From IMG/VR virus record IMGVR_UViG_3300049793_000049, positions 1 through 27,374 of that record: a stretch of 27,374 nucleotides of DNA. The stretch is one strand, 5' to 3'. This document shows, piece by piece, positions 21,415 through 26,539 of this stretch. Both the position numbers and the translations under genes were made by a program. Every line of letters starts with the position of its first letter. Positions within the stretch are counted from its first letter, which is position 1. The DNA comes from a virus. The notes below the pieces were generated by a model, which saw only the letters and a list, made by a program, of their open reading frames with translations, made no database searches and was not told where the DNA came from.

Positions 21415-22083
21415 TCAACCTTTCATCAGAGCCTCAAGCTCTTGTAATTTAACTTGTACTAATGGAGTTTCTTCCACTTGATCTGTAAGTTTAAGCATAT
21501 CGTCTAAGAGTTGTAACCGCGATTCAACAAGTTCTTTGTAAACGGCGGTGGCATCGGCAGCGGCATCGGCGGCATCGGCAGCGGCGTAGGCGGCATAAAC
21601 AGCAGCGGCATCGGTGGCATCGGCAGCGGCATCGGCGGTGGCATAGGCGGCGTAGGCGGCGACAGCGGTGGCGTAGGCAGCAGCGGCGGCTTTGCCCTTC
21701 AATGCAGTTTTCTTATCCACAATTTTGTCGCAGCTTTCTAACATTTTAGCTTGTGCTTCCAGCTTTTGTACCCGTAATGCAATTGGAGCAAATTTTCGTA
21801 CAGCGTAATCTGCCGCCATAAATGCACGTTGTTTTTCAACTTCCAATGAAGACTTGCTTCCAGCAATCCGTAATACAAATGGAAGCAGCAATTGCCGTTC
21901 TTCCCCCTTCATCCAGTCATTTGTCCGAATAGCAAAACTTGTTACAACAGGACAAGCACATTTTGGATGATCTGTATGTTTCTCTCCTTCAATATAAGCA
22001 ACACATTCCATAATGCACATACCATCTTGCGGATTGCTATGGGCACCTTCTGAAAGCTTAATAGCCAAGTCATTAAAGTTCAT
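21415..22083 (-). CDS. Conserved phage protein with Ala-rich repeat
   Basis: This 222-residue protein starts at ATG 22083 with AGGAG upstream. The N-terminal domain carries MCIMECVAYIEGEKHTDHP followed by KCACPVVTSFAIRTNDWM, a Cys/His-rich block seen in many phage proteins of unknown function; Cys23, Cys27, Cys43 and Cys45 with His could bind metal. Residues about 132-180 are a low-complexity Ala/Tyr/Asp/Thr repeat (AAYAAYATADAAADATDAA). The C-terminus is a coiled helix (ELVESRLQLLDDMLKLTDQ). The repeat probably varies in length between relatives. Confidence 0.7.
   Translation of the reverse strand: MNFNDLAIKLSEGAHSNPQDGMCIMECVAYIEGEKHTDHPKCACPVVTSFAIRTNDWMKGEERQLLLPFVLRIAGSKSSLEVEKQRAFMAADYAVRKFAPIALRVQKLEAQAKMLESCDKIVDKKTALKGKAAAAAYATAVAAYAAYATADAAADATDAAAVYAAYAAADAADAAADATAVYKELVESRLQLLDDMLKLTDQVEETPLVQVKLQELEALMKG
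21544..21690 (-). repeat. GC-rich imperfect hexamer repeat coding Ala-rich sequence
   Basis: About 147 bases are built from GGCxxC-type units on the + strand (GGCATC, GGCAGC, GGCGTA variants). They encode runs of Ala with Asp, Tyr, Thr or Val on the - strand, and base composition differs sharply from the flanks. It lies inside the gene at 21415-22083 and keeps the frame. Confidence 0.8.
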
Positions 22084-22099
22084 TTTAATCTCCTAAAAA

Positions 22100-23014
22100 T
22101 TACTTCTTCATTCCAGCAACAGGATTCCATACAACTGTGTGATACGTTCCTTCTATAAGCCGTTCAGGATTCGGACTACAGCATAATGCTGTATAGTCGC
22201 ATGGTCTATTGTAGCTTACGCATGCATTACCATGTTGTGCCATATCCCAATCGTTACGTTGATAAGCATCCACCATGCGATGTACCAGCCCTAGCATATT
22301 GGTGTACCAGCGATCAACCATCCATTGTGGTCTGCTAATTGGAATTTCCACATGCCCATTACCATCTTTAAGAATCGAAACGCCACGAATTTGCGCCAAA
22401 ATTGAAGGGAATTCCCCAAGTCCTTCCCCACAAATTCGCTCTTGTTGAACACTCCAAATGTAACCTGTCATCTGTGAGTCAAGATCCCATTGATTAACCC
22501 AACTGTCGCCAAGTTTGCTCGCTGTCTTCTCATCCACGATGTACAGGCGTCCTGTCGCGTCTTCCGTTGCCAGCATATCGTAGCGCCCTGCATACTCTAA
22601 GAATTCCCCGGTAATCGGATGCAAAATAGGGATAGGTATGCTGAACATGCATTCAATGCCATTTCCAACCGGTGTAAAGCCATCTTGCCCGAGAGGCCAC
22701 ACTTCAAAATAGTATCGGAGCGAACGAACAAGCGTACCTAACGATTTATACGATTTAGTAGGTTCTTGAAAGTTGCCCCATTCCTTGGCTGCGGCCTCAA
22801 TGCCGCCTTGTACCGCCATATCTGAGGTAGCATGCGCCGCCCAAAAGAGTTTGCGAACAAACTCAACGCCAGTCGCAAAGCACTTCCCAAAATGTAGGTC
22901 CACCATCTTTTCATTAATGAGTCGCAAATTCTCAATGTGGCGATGCTTGGTCATCGTTGGGCAAGTCACGAAGGACTTGAGAATCGTATTGTCAATAACA
23001 GTTGGGAAGCTCAT
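22100..23014 (-). CDS. Cas4/RecB-like PD-(D/E)XK exonuclease with probable Fe-S cluster
   Basis: This 304-residue protein starts at ATG 23014, overlapping the previous stop (ATGA). The nuclease core is clear: Asp146 in YAGRYDMLAT, Asp161-Glu162-Lys163 in YIVDEKTAS, and the helix QMTGY with Gln181 and Tyr185 (QxxxY motif). Cys18 near the start (FVTCPT) and the C-terminal group Cys265, Cys272, Cys278/279 (NACVSYNRPCDYTALCC) are placed as in Cas4/AddB-type 4Fe-4S nucleases. It probably resects DNA ends for recombination with the Sak4-like ATPase and SSB-like protein encoded downstream. No CRISPR array is present. Confidence 0.85.
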   Translation of the reverse strand: MSFPTVIDNTILKSFVTCPTMTKHRHIENLRLINEKMVDLHFGKCFATGVEFVRKLFWAAHATSDMAVQGGIEAAAKEWGNFQEPTKSYKSLGTLVRSLRYYFEVWPLGQDGFTPVGNGIECMFSIPIPILHPITGEFLEYAGRYDMLATEDATGRLYIVDEKTASKLGDSWVNQWDLDSQMTGYIWSVQQERICGEGLGEFPSILAQIRGVSILKDGNGHVEIPISRPQWMVDRWYTNMLGLVHRMVDAYQRNDWDMAQHGNACVSYNRPCDYTALCCSPNPERLIEGTYHTVVWNPVAGMKK

Positions 23015-23271
23015 ATTTTACTCACATCAAACTCAAGTTCCGCCTTGTTGTACTCCGTAACCTTGTCTTCCTCAACTTTTGCGAGATACCAATTGAGCCA
23101 GCGATGCACTGGCATCTCAATATTTGGTACTTCAAGTCGTCCCCACAATCCTGCAACCGTACGGTACGCTATCACTTCCTCTTGATAATAGACAATTTGC
23201 TCACCATTCGCCATCAACACAATGGTGCGGTTGCCCGGCATACTCTCCATCGGCGTCGTTATGATTTTCAT
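23011..23271 (-). CDS. Hypothetical protein
   Basis: This 86-residue protein starts at ATG 23271, overlapping the upstream stop (ATGA), with AAGGAT before it. It is beta-rich at the N-terminus (RTIVLMANGEQIVYYQEEVIAY) and helical later (HRWLNWYLAKVEEDKV). No motif is recognised. It is translationally coupled to both the upstream gene and the nuclease gene, whose start overlaps its stop, so it may be a nuclease partner; this is inferred from position only. Confidence 0.65.
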   Translation of the reverse strand: MKIITTPMESMPGNRTIVLMANGEQIVYYQEEVIAYRTVAGLWGRLEVPNIEMPVHRWLNWYLAKVEEDKVTEYNKAELEFDVSKI

Positions 23272-23600
23272 TTTTCATCCTTTTTGTTCTGTTCAAAACT
23301 GCGTCCAAGCAGAGTTGCCACATCGCTATCTTCCTTAAAGCGAAAATGAACGTCAGTACCAAAAATAACTACTTCCTTACGTGCCAAATTAGGAAGTTTG
23401 TATTCAGAATCTTGTGGCGACAACGTAGCTTCCCAAGCTTCCTGCGCTTTCCGTGCTTTATACCACTCAAGTCGTACTTTCTGCGCCTCTTTTAGACTGT
23501 CGCAATGCACTACATAGTTTTCTTCAGGATGGTCATTGAAGCGTTCAAACAAAATGGCCCAATTGTCACTGTATTTCTTGATGTCTTTTGATGCACTCAT
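23268..23600 (-). CDS. Hypothetical charged protein, first gene after the regulatory region
   Basis: This 110-residue protein starts at ATG 23600 with AAAGGAA upstream. It is highly charged: a helix (DIKKYSDNWAILFERFNDH), a strand (NYVVHCDSLKEAQKV), a long helix (RLEWYKARKAQEAWEA), then VVIFGTDVHFRFKEDSDV and a Lys/Asp-rich end. No family is recognised. As the first gene downstream of the TATAAT promoter at 23642-23647, it leads the nuclease/ATPase transcription unit. Confidence 0.65.
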   Translation of the reverse strand: MSASKDIKKYSDNWAILFERFNDHPEENYVVHCDSLKEAQKVRLEWYKARKAQEAWEATLSPQDSEYKLPNLARKEVVIFGTDVHFRFKEDSDVATLLGRSFEQNKKDEK

Positions 23601-23641
23601 GCTATATTCCTTTCTGCTGCTATATGCCTCTCATATATATA

Positions 23642-23670
23642 ATTATAGTCCTCTACCATAATTTAGCTAA
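23642..23670 (-). promoter_or_regulatory. Sigma-70-like promoter for the nuclease/recombination unit
   Basis: On the - strand a perfect TATAAT (-10, 23647-23642) lies 17 bases after TTAGCT (-35-like, three of six consensus positions). Transcription would start near 23635, leaving a leader of about 35 bases before ATG 23600. Confidence 0.5.
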
Positions 23671-23760
23671 TTGAGATTGGCTATCGTCAGTGGTAAAGCG
23701 ATAGCTATTGTTCGTGTACATGTGGGCCGCAGAGAACCACAGTGTCCATGTGACCAGCAC
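23653..23760 (-). CDS. Possible 35-residue protein in the regulatory region
   Basis: GTG 23760 lies seven bases after a very strong AAAGGAGG (23775-23768). The frame encodes MLVTWTLWFSAAHMYTNN followed by a polar end and stops at TAG 23653-23655. Part of it lies in the left arm of the long inverted repeat; the corresponding frame of the other arm is broken by a TAG. A second frame using GTG about 60 bases upstream would give about 51 residues with GGGCWSHGHCG. Whether any is translated is unclear. Confidence 0.3.
   Translation of the reverse strand: MLVTWTLWFSAAHMYTNNSYRFTTDDSQSQLAKLW
23680..23705. promoter_or_regulatory. Seven-bp inverted repeat in the regulatory region
   Basis: GCTATCG (23680-23686) and CGATAGC (23699-23705) form a perfect inverted repeat around 12 bases, ten bases upstream of the -35-like hexamer. 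It could be an operator or an RNA hairpin. No T-run follows. Confidence 0.4.
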
Positions 23761-23783
23761 CCCCCACCCTCCTTTCCGAAAAA
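23715..23783 (+). repeat. Left arm of a long imperfect inverted repeat
   Basis: About 69 bases match the reverse complement of 23930-23998 without gaps at roughly 75 percent. Fully conserved blocks are TGTACATGT (23715-23723), TGTCCATGTGAC (23743-23754) and a CCCCCACCC tract; the spacing between the first two blocks is identical in both arms (28 bases). Confidence 0.8.
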
Positions 23784-23836
23784 CCTTACAAAAGGATTCC
23801 AAAAAGAAACATCTTGCACTTTTCCTTTAAAGACGC

Positions 23837-23854
23837 TACTCTATATATAGAGTA
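23837..23854. promoter_or_regulatory. 18-bp perfect palindrome, probable operator
   Basis: TACTCTATATATAGAGTA reads identically on both strands. It lies about 11 bases from the midpoint of the long inverted repeat, in a gene-free region. Such sites are typical for dimeric regulators or an origin core. Confidence 0.6.
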
Positions 23855-23908
23855 AGATAGGGGAAGTATTGTCTAATCTCCTATATTTCTCTTTCGTGTG
23901 ACGCGCGT

Positions 23909-23925
23909 AGCAAATGCCATGCCAA
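23909..23925 (-). promoter_or_regulatory. Sigma-54-like promoter element
   Basis: On the - strand TTGGCATGGCATTTGCT matches the RpoN -24/-12 consensus (TGGCAyr-N4-TTGCw) with GG and GC ten bases apart. It points towards the leftward genes. Only one core consensus base (C to T) differs. Confidence 0.4.
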
Positions 23926-23929
23926 TAGT

Positions 23930-23998
23930 TTTTGTGGAAGTGGGGGTGGGGGCTCCCAGTCACATGGACATAGCGGCTTACTGTGGCTTACATGTACA
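23930..23998 (-). repeat. Right arm of a long imperfect inverted repeat
   Basis: Reverse-complement partner of 23715-23783. It starts directly after the stop codon of the gene at 23999-24292. GTCACATGGACA is at 23959-23970 and ACATGTACA at 23990-23998. Most differences in the middle block are A/G changes. Confidence 0.8.
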
Positions 23999-24292
23999 TC
24001 AATCTTCCCTCTCTCCCGCATGCTTTTTCACTGTTGCATCCACCTTACGAATGAGTGCTTCAATCAGCAAATACGTGTCATCCAGTGTTGCGCAGATTAC
24101 CTCCAAGCCACGCTCCGAGCTACCTTCTTTAGCTTTGATGTGAGCGCAGAACACGAAACCAGCTATATCTTCCGCATCCAGTTCTGCAATTTGTTTCAGC
24201 GCCCACTCAACGCTGCCTTTACTGACAAACGCCTTCTCCCCATCCTTGGCGAAGTGAGAGTTGTCCACCCTTTTGATGTTGTCAGTTGTCAT
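23999..24292 (-). CDS. Hypothetical protein, paralogue family A
   Basis: This 97-residue protein starts at ATG 24292 with AGGAG upstream, overlapping the previous gene by 11 bases. After a polar start (MTTDNIKRVDNSHF) it has a helix (SVEWALKQIAELDAED), a strand (IAGFVFCAHIKAK), a strand (RGLEVICATLDD) and a helix (TYLLIEALIRKVDATVKK). The same order and several residues recur in the proteins at 24282-24551 and 25025-25309, so these look like diverged tandem copies. No function is known. It is the last gene before the 398-base gene-free region. Confidence 0.65.
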   Translation of the reverse strand: MTTDNIKRVDNSHFAKDGEKAFVSKGSVEWALKQIAELDAEDIAGFVFCAHIKAKEGSSERGLEVICATLDDTYLLIEALIRKVDATVKKHAGERED

Positions 24293-24551
24293 CTTGTTCT
24301 CCTTCCAGCTCCCGCTCCCCTAGCAACACTAAGGTATGCACCGCGCAATTTATCAACGTACCTTTTTCGCCACCCAAAGCACAAATGATTCGCCCTTCCC
24401 GCAACTTTGCAGTAAAGACAAATGCCTCCACATCAATACCTGTCATACCTCGGATTTGCGACAGCGCCTTTTCGATGTCAGCTGCATCTCCTGTTGTATC
24501 GCGGCTTGCCCCTTTGTGAATCTCAAATTCCTTCAATTGTTCAGTTGTCAT
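24282..24551 (-). CDS. Hypothetical protein, paralogue family A
   Basis: This 89-residue protein starts at ATG 24551, one base after the preceding stop. It begins MTTEQLKEFEIHKG, parallel to MTTDNIKRVDNSH of its downstream neighbour, and shares the core DIEKALSQI, VEAFVFTAKLREG, RIICALGGEKG, then a helix INCAVHTLVLL and an acidic end. The repeated layout supports origin by duplication. No motif beyond this alpha-beta-beta-alpha pattern is seen, and no function can be assigned. Confidence 0.65.
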   Translation of the reverse strand: MTTEQLKEFEIHKGASRDTTGDAADIEKALSQIRGMTGIDVEAFVFTAKLREGRIICALGGEKGTLINCAVHTLVLLGERELEGEQDDN

Positions 24552-24552
24552 G

Positions 24553-24837
24553 TCAATACTCCAAAGTCATGTTGTTGTTAAATGGGACAACAAATTGCCC
24601 CTCATCCATATTCCAATATCCATCCTCAAAACTACTCCGCACAATCAGATCACACGCTGAAAAAGGCCCATATTGCGTACTCTCTGGATTTGCCCGAATA
24701 TAAAGGACATCTTTACATCTGAACAAATCGGCACGCATGGTCGCATTGTATTCAGGAAAGAACACAGTTATGCCAGTTTTGATGCAACCCATATCGTTTC
24801 GTTGCAATATTTCTTTTAAAGTAGTTGGATATTCCAT
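24553..24837 (-). CDS. Hypothetical protein
   Basis: This 94-residue protein starts at ATG 24837 behind GGAGG. It starts with a helix (TTLKEILQRNDMGC) and continues with strands (TGITVFFPEYNATM, DLFRCKDVLYIRAN) and an aromatic, acidic end (FEDGYWNMDEGQFVVPF). No family is recognised and no membrane or signal segment is present. It lies between a membrane microprotein and the family A paralogues, with almost no spacing to the next gene. Confidence 0.65.
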   Translation of the reverse strand: MEYPTTLKEILQRNDMGCIKTGITVFFPEYNATMRADLFRCKDVLYIRANPESTQYGPFSACDLIVRSSFEDGYWNMDEGQFVVPFNNNMTLEY

Positions 24838-24871
24838 ATTTCCTCCATCATGTTAAAAAAGTAGCAATGTG

Positions 24872-24964
24872 TTACATGTACTTCCAGTTCTCAACAATCG
24901 GCCAGCACAACAGCGCCGTAATGGCGACGATTGCAACTGCATACGCCCAGTCCCTACCTCTCAT
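24872..24964 (-). CDS. 30-residue membrane microprotein
   Basis: ATG 24964 follows GGAGG at a five-base spacing, and the frame ends at TAA 24872-24874. The peptide starts MRGRDWAYAVAIVAI and continues TALLCWPIVENWKYM: a positively charged N-terminus and one membrane span, so N-in topology. It occupies the only gap between two confident genes. Function unknown; the type resembles other tiny membrane peptides in this operon. Confidence 0.55.
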   Translation of the reverse strand: MRGRDWAYAVAIVAITALLCWPIVENWKYM

Positions 24965-24989
24965 ACCTACCTCCACACATTAAGGGCTT

Positions 24990-25012
24990 GGGAAGGCTCC
25001 TAAGCGCTTCCC
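24990..25012. repeat. Six-bp hairpin in an intergenic gap
   Basis: GGGAAG (24990-24995) pairs with CTTCCC (25007-25012) around 11 bases. It follows the stop of the gene at 25025-25309. No T-run follows on the - strand, so it is not a classical terminator; it may protect the mRNA or attenuate. Confidence 0.35.
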
Positions 25013-25024
25013 TTGCCACAATTT

Positions 25025-25309
25025 TTAGCCCAGCAAAGAGTCATCCTCCTCATTACGGAGTTGTAACTTTCGCAAAGCATTTATCAAAGTTCCCAACATG
25101 ACTTTCTGCATCCGGGGTGGGCCCCCAATTTCACATTTTATGTTAAACCCTTCTGTATCCTCCGTATCCTCTCCACTTTTCACTGCCGTTACCAACAAGT
25201 AACCTTCTACGGAAGTTGGATCAAGCCGCGCAAACCCAAACTGAGCATCCAATACAGCTTGTGTCTTTTCTTCTTTTGTAGAAATTACTTTATGATCGCT
25301 CTTATCCAT
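25025..25309 (-). CDS. Hypothetical protein, paralogue family A (more distant)
   Basis: ATG 25309 is preferred over TTG 25351; it overlaps the preceding stop by eight bases in the arrangement ACAAAATGGATAA. The 94-residue product has a polar start, SVEGYLLVTAVKSG (strand), an acidic loop, FNIKCEIGGPP (strand) and a helix MQKVMLGTLINALRKLQL. The order of elements and residues such as the conserved Val-Glu-x-[FY], G and C-x-[LI] positions match the proteins at 23999-24292 and 24282-24551. Function unknown. Confidence 0.6.
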   Translation of the reverse strand: MDKSDHKVISTKEEKTQAVLDAQFGFARLDPTSVEGYLLVTAVKSGEDTEDTEGFNIKCEIGGPPRMQKVMLGTLINALRKLQLRNEEDDSLLG

Positions 25310-25667
25310 TTTGTTGCTCTTTGGGATTTGTGAGTGGACTGATTGTGTCAAGAAAACTCATTAATGCATCCAATGTTTTATTAGCATCACCTTCTGCGCC
25401 CTTAAGTGCTTCTGTACAGCTTTGCACTTGGTCGGCAACTTCTGGGCAATCTTTTTCATCCAGTGATTGCAACCAATTGAGCGCCAATTTCAAATCAGCA
25501 AGTTCCAAGGAAGCAATCAGTAAAACATGCGTGCTTTCAGGTGTGGCATTTGTTTTTGAGCCTCCTGCTACTGCGAGTGCGGCGTCCACATCCTTTTTAA
25601 TCTTGTCCGCGAGTACTTGCATAGCAAGCGTCCTGTAGCTATGTTCATCTTTATTACGTAAAGCCAT
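25302..25667 (-). CDS. Hypothetical helical protein
   Basis: ATG 25667 with GGAG upstream is chosen over 25679. The 121-residue protein is mostly helical: TLAMQVLADKIKKDVDAAL, then STHVLLIASLELADLKLAL (about residues 48-68), CPEVADQVQSCTEALKG and TLDALMSFLDTI. It is acidic and Ala/Leu-rich, with no signal or membrane segment. Residues 48-70 (a strand-like run then helix) faintly resemble the family A layout, but this is not convincing. The stop overlaps the next gene. Confidence 0.65.
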   Translation of the reverse strand: MALRNKDEHSYRTLAMQVLADKIKKDVDAALAVAGGSKTNATPESTHVLLIASLELADLKLALNWLQSLDEKDCPEVADQVQSCTEALKGAEGDANKTLDALMSFLDTISPLTNPKEQQNG

Positions 25668-25696
25668 GTTATTCTCCAAAACAATTGATATTGCGT

Positions 25697-25909
25697 TTAA
25701 TTAACCATAGTTTGCCAAAATTGCTGCACATCTTCCATAAACTTATCCGGCGCGATTCCGTCGTTGTGCGCGCACTCCATCAGTTGTTCCGGCGTCATGT
25801 TGTTGTAGCTCGCCATGCAACTGATCTTGTATGTGAGCATCGGATTTTCGGTTTTGCCATGTTCGAATATCCGCGTCAGTTCGTTTGCCTCGCTGCTGTT
25901 CGTTTCCAT
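25697..25909 (-). CDS. Hypothetical small protein
   Basis: This 70-residue protein starts at ATG 25909 with AAGGAG upstream. It begins METNSSEANELTRIFEHG and contains a helical C-terminus MTPEQLMECAHNDGIAPDKF followed by MEDVQQFWQTMVN, a compact helix-turn-helix-like pattern typical of small phage proteins. It shares 167 bases with another frame on the same strand (25743-25997). Its own frame has the more natural amino-acid composition over the shared part. No function known. Confidence 0.6.
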   Translation of the reverse strand: METNSSEANELTRIFEHGKTENPMLTYKISCMASYNNMTPEQLMECAHNDGIAPDKFMEDVQQFWQTMVN

Positions 25910-25997
25910 TACGTTCTCCTTGCGCTTGTTTGCGCTCCTTTAATTCCCTGTTCGCCGCAATCTCATTGAGTCGGACGATTGTTTCGATGCTATGCAT
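25743..25997 (-). CDS. Overlapping frame; N-terminal part may be a separate small gene
   Basis: ATG 25997 follows GGAG at eight bases and encodes MHSIETIVRLNEIAANREL then KERKQAQGERNGNEQQ. The first 30 residues look like a normal amphipathic helix. Beyond about residue 30 the frame runs inside the gene at 25697-25909 and becomes Arg/Gln/Asp/His-rich with little structure, as expected of an out-of-phase reading. It may be a short gene that lost its stop, an overlapping gene, or part of a frameshifted product. Confidence 0.35.
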   Translation of the reverse strand: MHSIETIVRLNEIAANRELKERKQAQGERNGNEQQRGKRTDADIRTWQNRKSDAHIQDQLHGELQQHDAGTTDGVRAQRRNRAG

Positions 25998-26018
25998 TAT
26001 CTCGCTCCAAAATGTCAT

Positions 26019-26210
26019 TTAGTCAGGGTCAGGAATTGCTGCTGCATGGCAAATCCCTTCTTGCAACAACCTCGTTGCATGACGCCCATAAAAACCTTGC
26101 AGTTGCCATGCTTCCCCGGTATCAATGAGATGCTGAAACAACTTAATCTCGCTCCAATTATCAAGTGTTCCACTTTCCCATGCCATCATCGCATCAATCA
26201 TATTATCCAT
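26019..26210 (-). CDS. Hypothetical small protein, paralogue family B
   Basis: ATG 26210 (MDNMIDAMMAWESG) follows GAGG at nine bases and overlaps the upstream stop; ATG 26240 in frame is possible. The 63-residue product contains SEIKLFQHLIDTGEAWQLQGF followed by YGRHATRLLQEG. The LFQxLIDTGxAWxLQGxYGR block is a recurrent small phage protein with no assigned function. The upstream gene encodes a diverged version, so this looks like a tandem duplication. Confidence 0.7.
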   Translation of the reverse strand: MDNMIDAMMAWESGTLDNWSEIKLFQHLIDTGEAWQLQGFYGRHATRLLQEGICHAAAIPDPD

Positions 26211-26397
26211 TTTGTTTGCCTCTTTCTTGAATAACTCCATCTCGTTTCATACATTCCAATACTACCTTATGCCGCAGATGATTTGGTAATGTATCACTAT
26301 CAACATAATGTTGAAACAATACTATCATTTCATCATTAGGAACGTGATCTACATTAGGATCATTTAATGCCAATTCAATTTCTTGCCATGTTCTCAT
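26203..26397 (-). CDS. Hypothetical small protein, diverged paralogue family B
   Basis: ATG 26397 (MRTWQEIELALNDPN) has GGAG six bases upstream; an in-frame TTG 26409 is not needed. The 64-residue product contains EMIVLFQHYVDSDTLPNHLR followed by KVVLECMKRDGVIQ, matching the LFQH-(L/Y)-(I/V)-D block and spacing of the protein encoded just downstream, but with the AWxLQGxYGR part replaced. It overlaps that gene by eight bases. Function unknown. Confidence 0.65.
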   Translation of the reverse strand: MRTWQEIELALNDPNVDHVPNDEMIVLFQHYVDSDTLPNHLRHKVVLECMKRDGVIQERGKQNG

Positions 26398-26421
26398 TTC
26401 GTTCTCCAATAAAAATGTTAT

Positions 26422-26517
26422 TCAGGGAAATTGCCAAATACCATCATCCGTAATCAAAACGAACAATGCTTCTACAAAAACATGCCCCGCAACTGCGAGG
26501 CACAAAATGGTAATCAT
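26422..26517 (-). CDS. 31-residue membrane microprotein
   Basis: ATG 26517 follows GGAG at about six bases; an in-frame ATG at 26538 lacks a site. The peptide has one hydrophobic span (ITILCLAVAGHVFVEALFVL, residues 2-21) and a short polar end with TDDG. It fits between two other small genes. The leader (ATGGCATTTTTGGAGCGA) is nearly the same as that before ATG 25997. Function unknown. Confidence 0.45.
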   Translation of the reverse strand: MITILCLAVAGHVFVEALFVLITDDGIWQFP

Positions 26518-26539
26518 CTTTCGCTCCAAAAATGCCATA

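Noticed and set aside
22100-23014. CRISPR-Cas interpretation of the Cas4-like nuclease
   Set aside because: No repeat-spacer array and no other Cas gene in the window; Cas4-like nucleases are common in phages.
23898-24143. + strand frame across the right repeat arm into the gene at 23999-24292
   Set aside because: Antisense to a supported gene for most of its length and no clear ribosome site.
24990-25012. Hairpin as intrinsic terminator
   Set aside because: No run of T after the stem on the - strand; kept only as a hairpin.
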